Shown here: one piece after another, positions 49,003 to 59,450 of the stretch | Layout: the number at the start of each line of letters is the position of its first letter | Position numbering within the stretch: position 1 is the first letter of the stretch | Source of the DNA: Hyalella azteca | Taxonomy: Eukaryota; Arthropoda; Malacostraca; Amphipoda; Hyalellidae | Length of the DNA stretch: 64,000 bases | NCBI RefSeq assembly: GCF_000764305.2 | Contig: NW_025936499.1 | Coordinates: forward strand, 124,001-188,000 | Direction of reading: 5' to 3' | Translations under genes and position numbers: made by a program | Notes under the pieces: generated by a model | Told to the model about the DNA's origin: nothing | The model's database searches: none | Seen by the model: the letters and a program-made list of their open reading frames with translations, nothing else

Positions 49003-49430
49003 TGACGGCACCGCGTATCGGTCGAAACGAGAATACAAGGCGGTAATTTCTTGCCGCAATGAAAGCGTTGCTAGAAGGTAATACATTTTCAAGCGGCTCT
49101 TTATTGAGTATTGACCATACAAATGATGGTAAACCAAAGAGCATGGCGCATTTTGAATTGAAATTGTTCGAAAAACTGGCATTTATTGACAGGAGCTCAA
49201 AGCAGTTACATCACTTCATTATAAACTAAACTTAGAATAGCTATTAACGAAGAAATGCTCCTGATACGTGGTCAATGTTGGTCACACATAATATATGTCT
49301 TATAAACAAAGTTGACTGCACTTTCATCGCACTGTTAATCATCTCTGATGTGTCGGCTAAAGCGTAAATTGATGAAGATATCGAAATTTATCTGAGATTG
49401 GCAGAAGCCTCAATAATAGAACTGTAAAAC
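49003..49430. other. upstream region of Ush1g
   Basis: AT-rich, no gene. It changes to higher GC at about 49440, where the Ush1g leader probably begins. No TATA box at a convincing distance. Confidence 0.4.
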
Positions 49431-49439
49431 GCATACACA

Positions 49440-49623
49440 GAGTTGGACGCGGGTTGCGGTGACGATGAGACACCGTCACCACTCACCAGTTCCTCGTGCG
49501 ATGACCGTCAGTGTGTCGTGTGCTCCCTCAGGGTGAGGTGTGTGCGTAACAAGTGTTGACCAGCAGACTGACGGATCTCTGACTATATCTTTGAAATGAT
49601 CGCAACAGAGATTTTGTGATACG
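49440..49623 (+). promoter_or_regulatory. Ush1g 5' UTR with upstream ORFs
   Basis: A GC-richer leader precedes the Ush1g start codon. An ATG near 49465 opens a 23-codon uORF (MRHRHHSPVPRAM...). A 7-codon uORF at 49596-49619 (MIATEIL) ends four bases before the true start. A TCAGTG initiator-like motif lies at 49508. The transcription start is not defined by sequence alone. Confidence 0.4.
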
Positions 49624-49643
49624 ATGTCGGATGTATTTCACAA
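49624..49643 (+). CDS. Ush1g: Ush1g (SANS) coding exon 1, 20 nt
   Basis: Encodes MSDVFH plus two bases of a Lys codon, then donor AA|GTGAGTTT at 49644. An in-frame TGA lies upstream and this is the first in-frame ATG after it. The next coding exon, 9 kb away, begins with the single base needed to complete AAA. The joined start MSDVFHKAARDGFL matches the family N-terminus as I know it (vertebrate form begins MNDQYHRAARDG). SANS is a cytoplasmic scaffold of the Usher type 1 complex; in vertebrates it binds harmonin and myosin VIIa at actin-based hair-bundle tips and trafficking sites. Fit of residues and phase makes this a strong call despite the short length. Confidence 0.88.
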
Positions 49644-50761
49644 GTGAGTTTCTTTCTCTGAATCTTCGAGTAATCGTAAGTTGCTTGAATGTCATTGCTA
49701 TTTCAATAAGCTTCTTATGTGGGTAAAATTTTGCGATATTGTCATGAGTTTAAAGTTGTTTCCAACAATTGCACATAACAGTGCAATATTAAAATACGAT
49801 TACATATCACGTTTTGTCGTTTTTATGACATGATTGCGTTAATATTATAGCTGTAAAGATGCAAGCTATGTGGCAAAGACTATTCGATAAACGGCCTCAT
49901 GATTGTAGCGATAAGATAAGACGGCTCAGCTGATTTTCTCTCTTCTAATTGAACGATATGATATAATGTTCCTGCAACATGGGGTTGTTGATTTTTTGTT
50001 TTCTGCACTAAAATAATACATTAGAAGCACTAGACATTAGAAACAATAAAGTACTTAACATTTTTGAACTGAGCGGTCACTGAAACTTGAAATAAAGTTC
50101 TACATCAATATCATTGTTGGCTCAGATGTTATTTTCGTAAAACGCTGCACTGAACATTCATTAAAATCTTGCGCGCAATATAATTTACTCACACACATTG
50201 GACGCAAACAACTGAACTTATGTCTCTTCGATGTGTTTCTTAATGCAATAAAGAAATTAATTGTTACGTGAACACTTTTTGCTGCGGTGAGCGTTATAAA
50301 GCTTGTACAGCTTATCCTTCCAAGCTCACGAAATCATTAAAATTTATATTAGTAACAAGATGAGTAAATGTTATGATATGCAGTAAATTAATTTATTCGC
50401 TATGGAACTGAATATCAGAAAAAACAATTCAATCCAACATAACTTGAGAACAATAAGTCTAATCTTGCATCAACACTTTCGCTTCTTCGCGTTAATTCAA
50501 ATTTGAATGCTTGTGCAGTGGCTCACTTCTTACACAGACATCCTGGTAACAAAATGTCAGCGGTAAACCTTTTTGTCTGCATAATATCAACTGTTGACCT
50601 GTCGTCTGCCACCATCTCCACTGGAGCGAGAGAGAGAACTTATAGCAGAGCTGAACATGTGCAGCGCAGGCCAGCAGAGCGCCATGGCCGCCGGTGCAGC
50701 GCTGCTGTGGTAATCGCGTGCTGGGGCAGGCAGGTGTGTGCAGCCTGCGCTGCGACTGGTG

Positions 50762-50965
50762 TACAGAAATGCGCTGCAATACTCGACGAGTAGCAGACAG
50801 AAATGCGCTGCACTACTCGACGAGTAGCAGACAGAAATGCGCTGCAATACTCGACGAGTAGCAGACAGAAATGCGCTGCAATACTCGACGAGTAGCAGAC
50901 AGAAATGCGCTGCAATACTCAACGAGTAGCAGACAGAAATGCGCTGCAATACTTGATGAGTAGAA
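50762..50965. repeat. 34-bp minisatellite
   Basis: Six units with core GCGCTGCAATACTCGACGAG followed by TAGCAGACAGAAAT. Minor variants are CTGCACTAC in one copy and TTGATGAG in the last. A lone partial unit recurs at 51269-51293, at the junction of the neighbouring segmental duplication. Confidence 0.92.
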
Positions 50966-51965
50966 GAGTTATTAATTAGATATTCAATGTGTAATTACGT
51001 CGTTACTGTTTTGGTTGTGTAGTGACTTCTAGGTGGTATCAAAGTTTCTCTGATCTTTTCATTTTAATTGGCTACGATTGCATCACATTCTTTCAATATG
51101 ATTCTAGCGATTATTCATCTCCAGCGTCTAAATATCGTATTAATTTTTTTTTCATATATGGACTGCATGAATCAAGTGAATTGTTTTCAATTCTTTTTTA
51201 TATAAAACTCATCACATTTACTTTATTGGATGATCCGCGTACAAAGTGCCTGCGACTGACTAGTGTACAGCGCTGCAATACTCGACGAGTAGCAGAGTTA
51301 TTAATGAAATATTTAATGAGAAATTACGTCGTTATTCTTTTTGCTTGTGTAGTGACTTGTTAAGTGGTATCAAAGTTTTTCTGCTCTTTTCATTTTATAT
51401 GGCTACTATTGCATCACATTCTTTGGGAGCATTCCGGACATCCACCAATCAGCCGTGAACCACTCGGCTTTGTCTTCCTCCGGCCTCGCATAGAACCTGC
51501 CGTGCACCACCAGGCCGCGGATCGAATCTGACTTCCGGGCATCGTTAAATTACGTAATTTTACGTTCACCGCATCTGAGGTTAGGTTTTAGATAGCATAG
51601 TTCTGTTTCAAAATTTATCGTCCTTCGACAAGTGGCCGTTCGACCGAGGGCTGGTTCGACCCACGGCCTAGAGACGGACGGCTTGAAGTGTTGAAGGCCA
51701 CGTTCCGGAAGGCAGGAATCATGATGGTCCATTACATACAGGGAAGTGGTGGTCCCCATTCTTTCAATAACTCTATAACACTGGTCCCCATTGGGGACCA
51801 GTGGTGGTCCCCATTCTTTCAATATAACTCTAGCGAATATTTATCTTCAGCATCTTTATATCGTATTACTTTTTCCCATCTTTTGACAGCATGATTTATT
51901 TAATTTTTTTTTCAATTTTTTTTATTTAAGACTAATCACAATTACTTTATTGGGTGATCCACGCA
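50945..51965. repeat. tandem duplication of ~310-bp segment, second copy interrupted
   Basis: The segment from AGTTATTAATTAGATATTCA (50966) to TTATTGGATGATCCGCG (about 51240) is repeated from AGTTATTAATGAAATATTTA (51295) to TTATTGGGTGATCCACG (about 51963), with roughly 10-15 percent divergence by eye. The second copy is split at CATTCTTT by the element G insertion and an extra partial duplication (51757-51830). Confidence 0.8.
51425..51756 (+). mobile_element. non-autonomous element G, copy 4 with empty-site paralogue
   Basis: Flanked by CATTCTTT at 51417-51424 and 51757-51764. The unfilled site, CACATTCTTTCAATATGATT, is seen in the first segment copy at about 51095. The element starts GGGAGC, lacks most of the first ~180 bp of the other copies (it jumps to ATTCCGGACATCCACC), and ends GTGGTGGTCCC. 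After the target duplication, GTGGTCCCCATTCTTTCAAT recurs at about 51812, with a CACTGGTCCCCATT / GGGGACCAGTGG inverted repeat between. Confidence 0.88.
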
Positions 51966-53907
51966 CAAATTAGAATGCAAACTAATCCTACTACGCGAAG
52001 TAACACAGCGTACATCATTTAAGGCTCCAGCACCCAGCCTCGATATGAGGCCACGTGAAGCCTGCATGTGTTCCGCAGTGAAGACGTCGTGGTTGTGACG
52101 GCCGATGAGGGGCGCTCTGTAATCTCGCTCACATCCGTCATTTACGGTCGAAGTTGTTATAAACTGCGATAACAACTGCGGGAATATTCTCGTGTCACTG
52201 ATAAGAGGCATTTATATTCTAATTAATTATATTCAAGTTGCTTCAATCATAATCGTGATTGGAAACCTTGAAACCTTTCATTAAGTATAAGTGATTTTGC
52301 TATAATCAAGCTTGCGGGCTGAACTCATTTAATGAAAATAATGCATAAGCTGTAAGTATACGAGCGTAAAGTATAAATTAAAAACATGAATGCTCTACTA
52401 ACGTAATGAAAGCCTGCAGTTTAACGATGAATCAAATATGAAATCGAAATGTTGAATATATAAATCTTTTTTATTCTTTGTTCATAATTCCATAATTACA
52501 TCGTCTACTAATAAGCTATCATGCTAAGCTTTGTGCATTTTAATTTCATAACTCTCACATCCAGTATAAAATACTTTAATCGCTGTTTTCGTGACCTTCA
52601 CATAATGAAATTAAGGAAATTGTTAATCGTGAAATCGCAACTATTATCGTATGCTTTACTATTTAAGGGTAATTTTCGTGGCCCAAGTAATTTTATTAAC
52701 TACAATCTTGATTTAATCTTGACGTCTACTGTAATTCCTTAGGGTAATTTTCCCAGGCATGACTGGTGAGCACTTAGCAATGCAGTAAAAAAATTGATAC
52801 ATGCAAATAAAAAAATACGTTGTAATCATACAATTCTCGAGAATATCTTTTGACAGATACTACATCAATTTTAACTTTCTAAATAAGCAACCTTTCCTTA
52901 AAATAGCCACAGTTTCAAATATTTTCTCTGCGTCTAATGGCAGCGCATCGCACCCGTCCATTGTTTAGCGTTTCATATAAAAACTATGATGCAATGGCTG
53001 ACTTAAGGTCACGCGACTGTTGCTGATGCAGTTAAAATTGCATCTTCGAGGATGCCTGAAGTTGTGCAATAATGGTCGGTCTTCTTGAATAATGAGAAAG
53101 TGAAATGTGATTAGAATAAAGAACGAAATAAATGATCGAAAATATATTTTAAATGAACCACACGAAAACAGGAATAAAATGAAAGTAATAAGGTTTCAAA
53201 TACAACATGTATAACATCCTATTCGACGACGCTATACAACAAGCACATTCGAGGTAACAAATTATTACCTTTTTAATAAAGCGTAGATTTGAAACTTGAT
53301 TTGAGCAAGGTACAAAATTTGTTGGATACAAGGTACAACATATGTTTGACATCGGTTGTAATTCTCGGAATTTATGCACGGAATGATGTTACTCAATGAT
53401 AAATAATTTTTGGTCTCACTATATAAGCAATGCTTGTCTATAGGATGACTAGCGCGCTGCTTCCTGCCGCCTCTGCGCCCAGGGCAGGTGAGGGCGCTCG
53501 GTCGTCATGACAACGCATCCTACACATACGCTGAACTGCTGCGGGCATACTGCTAGAAATGTTATATGTTCAATCAGAAGTCGCTAGCGTGAATTAGCAG
53601 CAGTAGTGTGATCTTGGAAGCATTTCAGAAACTGTTTATTAACCAATGCTTCAAATAGAACCTGTTTCTCTCATTGAACAGCTCATCAAAAATAGAGTTG
53701 ATTTGAGTTCATAGGATTCATGAAAAATTATTGATATGTTACATGCTTCACGGAGTTCAAAATTCCGTTTGAACGCATGCCATTTAATGATATTATTACG
53801 AACGATTGCTCGTTGACCTCAATTTTCTGCCATGGCCAATTGAATAATCAGAAAGGCAAACAATAAATTTATCTTTCAAAATAAACGATCAGACCAAGAG
53901 TCGTGAC

Positions 53908-53992
53908 AAGCACCGGTGACGCTCGCCTGCCTGAGCTTCACATCACCGGTGACGCTCGCCTGCCTGAGCTTCACGGCACCGGTGACGCGCGG
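53908..53992. repeat. 33-bp tandem repeat (2.6 units)
   Basis: CACCGGTGACGCTCGCCTGC followed by CTGAGCTTCAC occurs twice, and a third unit starts before diverging into GCGCGGCGC. GC-rich island within intron 1. Confidence 0.85.
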
Positions 53993-55087
53993 CGCATGGA
54001 GGTCGTGCGCGCCGTTAATCTCGCGCGCGTCCTTGTCGTGAATTTAATTGGCGCGCGCTTTCCGTTTTCCCCGTGAAAGTCTGATACTTAGAAAATAAAG
54101 CCCTGCGGAGAATTTTTTTCTCTGCAGTAAAATTCAATAATTACCAAGACATGCTGCCCTATTAAGTGAACTGCAAAAATTGTTCAATTAATTCTCCCAG
54201 TGATCTTTTTCGTGGAATATTTTTCCGTCCCAGTGTTCTTTTTTGTATAATATTTTTCCGATTCATTCAGAATTGATCGTTCACTGATAACCAAGGATGT
54301 AATTTTTTTTCCATCAATGATGTTTTGAAGAGAGAACTCTCCTAAGCACCTTTTGGTTGCATTATCATTTAATTATTATTCGTTATTTGGTAATTTTGTT
54401 CTGTGCGAAGTGGAAAATAATTCAAAGTTCATTTGACATATGTAAACAAAACTACTCAAATGGTCAAATATTTTGTCATTTTAATGCAATCTTGAAAGAA
54501 GAGTCTCATTTGAAACCAGGAAATAACAATTACTATTCCAACTGCTCGTTCACGAGCTCACAACTCGGCCATGATTCCTAGTACAATATGTTATCAATTA
54601 CAATCTGTATTATCTGTTTCAATGCGATTTTTTAACAAAATCCTGGCCCTGGCAGCACCATATAATCGTCACTTAGTTCAATGCATTAGCGACCGGAAGC
54701 TCGGTCAATTTTGTTACGTGTACAGTCAATTTGCGGGTCTCGCCTGTGTAACACAGTACAATTTAATAGCCAGTGTCAAGCTGCAGTTTCAACATTGTCA
54801 TCCAGCATTGTGGTGATCAGTGATCAGACTAGTTAACGCTGGCAGATACTGTATTGTCAGTGTCAAACTGCAGTGTGAACTTTGAAGCAAAAGTATGATC
54901 CACCTAGACTTTTCCTTGCATTTCATGTTATTTGTGATTCCAAAAGACCAATTCAGAAATCAATCGGGCCCATCACTTATTACCCTGAATTAAAGTCATT
55001 GTCTGACATTCATGCTGTGAAACGAAGAACGAGGAAATTAACGCGGCTTGCGCGTTCCAGCGTCTGAAAGTTCTCTTCCTCATTTTA

Positions 55088-55213
55088 CGAGTGGCTGGAG
55101 TGAGCTATTACACCGAGTGGCTGGAGTGAGCTATTACACCGAGTAGCTGGAGTGAGCTATTACACCGAGTAGCTGGAGTGAGCTATTACACCGAGTAGCT
55201 GGAGTGAGCTATT
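55088..55213. repeat. 26-bp minisatellite
   Basis: Five units of CGAGTGGCTGGAGTGAGCTA plus TTACAC, with a GTGGC/GTAGC alternation (two GTGGC then three GTAGC). Nearly identical copies suggest recent expansion. Confidence 0.9.
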
Positions 55214-56799
55214 CACGTTTGCGTTGACGTTTTACCTGCTCGTTAATCTCGAAACGGAAGCGCCCGTGAGAGCCGCGGTGCCCTGGCCCTTTTGACGCAA
55301 GCATAGGTCGTGAGAAGCTCTCATGTAAGACCTCACTTCTCCGAACTGTTGGGGCTCATCACCTCTATAATTCATGCAAGTGCAGCTCTTCTTTTCCATC
55401 ACAATCCTTTCCAGGGCTATAAGATGTAATTTTCAACGCAGTTCGTCAACGAACATTGGGAATGTCAAACGTTTATCATATGAATCCGATGTCTTGCGCA
55501 TTAAGTACGGTGCTCCCTTTATGGACTAATAGGCCTTACCCTGTGATGAACATTCCTCTTATCGCAAAATCTGAAAGAGTTTTCGCAAGTGTTTGCAAGC
55601 AAGAATCATGATAGTCAAGGAATATTGCGGATATTGCACCATTATTTAACGATCTATAACGTTTGTTGACTGTGGTTCCCTCAATGACGCGGCATTTGGT
55701 CTCGACTGTGGGAGGTTCGCGTCACTAAACCTGGGATCATAAAGTTTTCAAAATCATATAAAAGATTACTTGGTTCAGTTGTTGAACTTTTTCATGCATT
55801 TTTAACCGCATTTATAATAATAAATGACTTTTAAATTGGACAATGGAGAATTAAGGTATACCGCCGCGCTCATTGACATTGCGCAGAGACATTTAATCAG
55901 AAATCTGCAGATACTTTTGATGAAATATAGACTCGTGCTGCTGCATTCAACGTTTGCTTCATAATTTGCTACATACATGGCATCCTTTGCTTGAGCATTT
56001 CATCTAAACAACAATGAAGATAGTGTGTAAAATAACTTATTGGAATTATTTTGAGATAAAAATGAATTATTCTTTCGCCTAAGTTTTAAACTTGGATAAA
56101 TTATTATTAGACTACTCATTACCATCTAAAACCGATCTTAAAGTATAACGTTCTCCACTTGCTGATTTACTAATCCTGGGTTTGCGTCTTTCGGACAAAC
56201 TTTATATAGAAAAGTGCGGCTGATGTAGAAAAACATCCGCAAAGCGCACACATGTTCGTGAGGTCGCATCGTAAACACGATGTTGACAACTGCAGTAGCT
56301 CTGGCTGTCACGTCCTCGACCGCAATCCTTCTCTCTAATGTAATGCTTTAAGCCCATGTGGTGAAGCTCACGTTCCATTCTAAATGCACACAAAAAATTC
56401 TTTCCGTATTTATTCCGTATTTAACACGAGAATATGGAGCTACTCTGTAATGATAGTTTCAACACCTTTCATTGATACTCCATTCAGAGGATCAAACTCA
56501 CAATAATTTATAAAGAAATATTGATATTAGGATCTGGAATCTGGTTCGTTATTTATGAATAAATTGAATAAGGAAATATATATATAAGGAAATAATTTGA
56601 ATAAGGGAAGGAAGAAAATATGTTTGGAAACATTCAATTGACATTATATCAGTTTATAGAATTTGTACAGAAACTGAACTAAAAATTTTCAGTAAGTTTC
56701 ATATCTTACATAAAATGTATAGATCATCCGTAGATGTGCCGGCCTAATTTCACCTCTTGCACACTCTAACGGACGGACTTGCGGCCAGGCTCCAAGTTT

Positions 56800-57345
56800 C
56801 AGCGAACATGAAATATCTGCCAAACTAATGAACTAAACATGATGAAACTTTGCACATGTGTTCATCGGGACCTCGCGGTGATGTTAAGGTGGCAATAAAC
56901 GAAGCCGAAATCGAAAAAAAGTATCCCGATCTAAAGATCACCGATAGCTTCTTATGAATGCATGAGCAAAGTTTAATCGAGCTGCGTTCATTAGTTTGGA
57001 AGATATTTCTTGTTCACTGGAAGTTAGACAATCAGCTACAAAAATAGTGTTTGCTCCTCGGATGGCCAAATAACTCGCGAATAAAGCCTTAATTTGAATA
57101 AAATTTGCACGACCTAAACATCACTGTTAGGTGATTAGGAATGTAAATTCAAGGTTACGTTGGAATTTTTTCAGTAGCTTAGAAACTATTTTATATCTAC
57201 GGCGAATTTCGGCCCTTATGACCGAAAAAGAAACGAAGGTGAGATCGAAAAAATAATCCCGACCTGACATGACTTTTACGTCTTAGTGAACGCATGTACG
57301 TAGTTTCATCAAGCTGCTTTCATTAGTTTGGGAGATATTTTATGT
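56800..57345. mobile_element. MITE-like relics, same family as 31.4 kb
   Basis: GAAATATCTGCCAAACTAATG at about 56811 faces GTTCATTAGTTTGGAAGATAT at about 56988. A further TTCATTAGTTTGGGAGATAT lies at about 57319. The AAACTTTGCACATGTGTTCA and GTTTCATCAAGCTG motifs recur with the 31.4-kb copy. No coding. Confidence 0.45.
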
Positions 57346-57394
57346 TCGCTGAATCCTGGAGACCGACCGCAAGTCCGTCCGGAGAATTGTCCGA

Positions 57395-57702
57395 GAGACG
57401 ATAGTTTGAAGTAGCTACTAGACTTCCACCGGGTTCGATAAGGAGCTAGGCATTTCAAGTCTGAACATGTATTTTTCCATAGCTTTATCTAGTCTGTTCT
57501 TGAACGCGTTCATACTTGGAGCGCCAACGATGTCATCGGTGAAGCTGTTCCATGTATGCATGTCGGTGATTCGAAGCGAGAAGAAATGTTGGCGCGTGGG
57601 GAAGTTGCAGCGCAGTTTTTTTAGTTTATAGCCGTGGCCCCTGGTGTTGGTTCTTGTTTCAAATTCTAGTAATCTTTCGCTTAGACACGAATTGTTAGAC
57701 AC
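57395..57702 (-). pseudogene. CR1/Jockey-like LINE 3' end, copy 2
   Basis: Minus-strand frame with RLLEFETRTNTRGHGYKLK, then DMHTWNSFTDDIVGAPSMN, then AFKNRLDKAMEKYMFRLEM, ending in the same TTCAAACTATCGTC terminus as the 28.2-kb copy. Only the last ~300 bp of the element is present. It is uninterrupted in this portion and so probably younger than the 28.2-kb copy. Confidence 0.82.
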
Positions 57703-57938
57703 GAACAGTTAAGACAGGAATTGTTGAGCGTGAAGGTGCAAAAATGAATTGGGAGGGTGGACCAGCAAAATTCCAGAACGAAAACCCTGGCACGGTGTTC
57801 GGCGACGGATTTCAAGATTTGGAGCACGTTCTTCTTTTTTAATAGAAAAATTGTCTCACCAAAGTTTATCGATGTCATTCTTTTGTAATTATTAAGCAAT
57901 ACGTTTTTTGGTCGCTTAGCCCGCATGTGCGATTTTTT

Positions 57939-58085
57939 AGCGCATTTTCTCATTTATGAAAAAAAAAACACTATTGTGCTCGCCATGTCCGTCTGTCCGT
58001 CCGTCTGTCTGTCCATACGTGACTTCACGTTTTCGTCGACGAGAAAATGCGCTCTCTGTCACTCACTGCAGTGAGAACTGAGTTT
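57939..58085. mobile_element. MITE C, copy 1
   Basis: AGCGCATTTTCTCATTTATG (57939) faces GACGAGAAAATGCGCT (58038-58053), giving 13-bp inverted repeats AGCGCATTTTCTC. The centre holds CACTATTGTGCTCGCCATGT and a (GTCC/GTCT)n run. A conserved tail, CTCTGTCACTCACTGCAGTG, follows the right repeat in both complete copies. Confidence 0.7.
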
Positions 58086-58695
58086 AATTTTTCATTTCAA
58101 TCTCTGTCTTGTAAAATTTAACGCTTTATTGATTTTGTTTGCATCGTGGCAGTTCTGAAGTGATTCTGAAGCTAGCCCCTGAAAGTTTTCCAATAAAATT
58201 GGAGGAAATTTACTTATGGTGCACGCTTGAAATTACGGTGAATTAGCATAGCATGAATTGAATGAGAATTAAATAATGTGTGCAACCTACTCGTAGTTTA
58301 TTCTAACATTCGTCGATATGTTGAATAATTCTGCAAAAACCACGCTATTTGAGATAGGGTTCCATGTTAACACGCATTCACCATACTGATAGATTTATCT
58401 GACGAGGTAATTCAATTATGTTTATGACTTAATAGTTATTCCAATCAAAAAGTCACTTAAATTTTTTGTCTGCATGTTAATTCTAGGAGCCCAATGTTTC
58501 GCATTAGTAAAAAAGCATGTCTCTATGTTGAAGCCCGATCACCTTTTCCATAAGTGATATCGAGCAAAAGAAACTCATTTCTTGTTTTGAAATAATATGC
58601 TCATAGTGGTCCTATTTAAGCACATTGTTTGTAACGCAAAAACAATACGGACGTTTTATTTGTATCAGTTTTATTTACTTAATGTTTCTCACCAG

Positions 58696-58839
58696 AGCCG
58701 CGAGGGATGGCTTCCTGAAGAAGCTATCACACGCCACCAAGCGGGACTGCAATGCGCCTGACGAGGCCGGGATGACGCCCACGGCATGGGCGGCCTTCGA
58801 GGGAAATCTTGAAGCCCTCAGACTTATCGTCAGCAGAGG
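58696..58839 (+). CDS. Ush1g: Ush1g (SANS) coding exon 2, ankyrin region start
   Basis: Acceptor TTTCTCACCAG, then A completing Lys7 and [37 protein letters not shown] and [11 protein letters not shown]. The exon ends in phase 2 at AGAGG|GTAGGTG (58840). It covers residues 7-55: the N-terminal helices and most of ankyrin repeat 1 (about 31-60), with the family-typical GMTPT.WAA.EGNL..LRL. Reading past the donor meets TAG at once (AGA GGG TAG), so correct splicing is essential. The last 17 exon bases and the donor are the first unit of a 62-bp tandem array that continues into the intron. Confidence 0.93.
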
Positions 58840-59450
58840 GTAGGTGTCTTGAACCCGTCCAAACTAGAGGGTACGTTAATCATGCTTATCGTCAGCAGAG
58901 GGTAGGTGCCTACAACACGTCCAAAATAGAGGGTACGTACCTCATGCTTATCGTCAGCAGAGGGTAGGTGCCTACAACACGTCCAAAATAGAGGGTACGT
59001 ATCTCATGCTTATCGTCAGCAGAGGGTAGGTGCCTACAACACGTCCAAAATAGAGGGTACGTACCTCATGCTTATCGTCAGCAAACTAGAGGGTACGTAT
59101 ATCATGCTTATCGTCAGCAGAGGGTAGGTGCCTTGAACCCTTTCAAACTAGAGGGTACGTATATCATGCTTATCGTCAGCAGAGGGTAGGTGTTATCGGG
59201 TTATCGTCAGCCCGTCCAAACTAGAGGGCACGTGTGTCAGGCTAGTAGTCAAAAGAGAGTAGGTGTCTTCAACACGTCTTAAATAGAGGGCACGTACCTT
59301 AGACTAGTAGTCAACAGGAAGCAGGTGCCTTCGATGCATCTTGAGTTCAGTACTTTCCTCTTCGTCAGCAAAAAGTTCGGTTCTTTAACACGAATAAAAC
59401 AAGGGTACGTAATCCGGACTCATCGTCAGCAGAACGTGGGCGCCTCACAC
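58823..59450 (+). repeat. 62-bp tandem array containing repeated splice donors
   Basis: Units begin CTTATCGTCAGCAGAGGGTA and continue GGTGCCTACAACACGTCCAA, then AATAGAGGGTACGTACCTCATG. Unit 1 is the exon 2 end of Ush1g itself. Intact AGAGG|GTAGGT donors stand at 58840, 58902, 58964, 59026, 59124 and 59186. A unit at 59071 has lost the donor by deletion, and later units (59187-59450) are increasingly diverged. Confidence 0.92.

Larger units (their letters stand above)
49644..58695 (+). other. Ush1g intron 1 (9.05 kb)
   Basis: Runs from GTGAGT to TTTCTCACCAG. It holds the 34-bp array and a duplicated segment at 50.8-52.0 kb with an element G insertion, 33-bp and 26-bp minisatellites (53.9 and 55.1 kb), MITE-like relics (56.8-57.35 kb), the LINE 3' end copy (57.4-57.7 kb), and a MITE C copy (57.94 kb). 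The rest (about 52.0-53.85, 54.0-55.05 and 55.25-56.75 kb) shows no supported feature. Confidence 0.8.

Noticed and set aside
58823..59450. CRISPR-like regularly repeated units
   Set aside because: Whole 62-bp units are repeated with no unique spacers; eukaryotic minisatellite.
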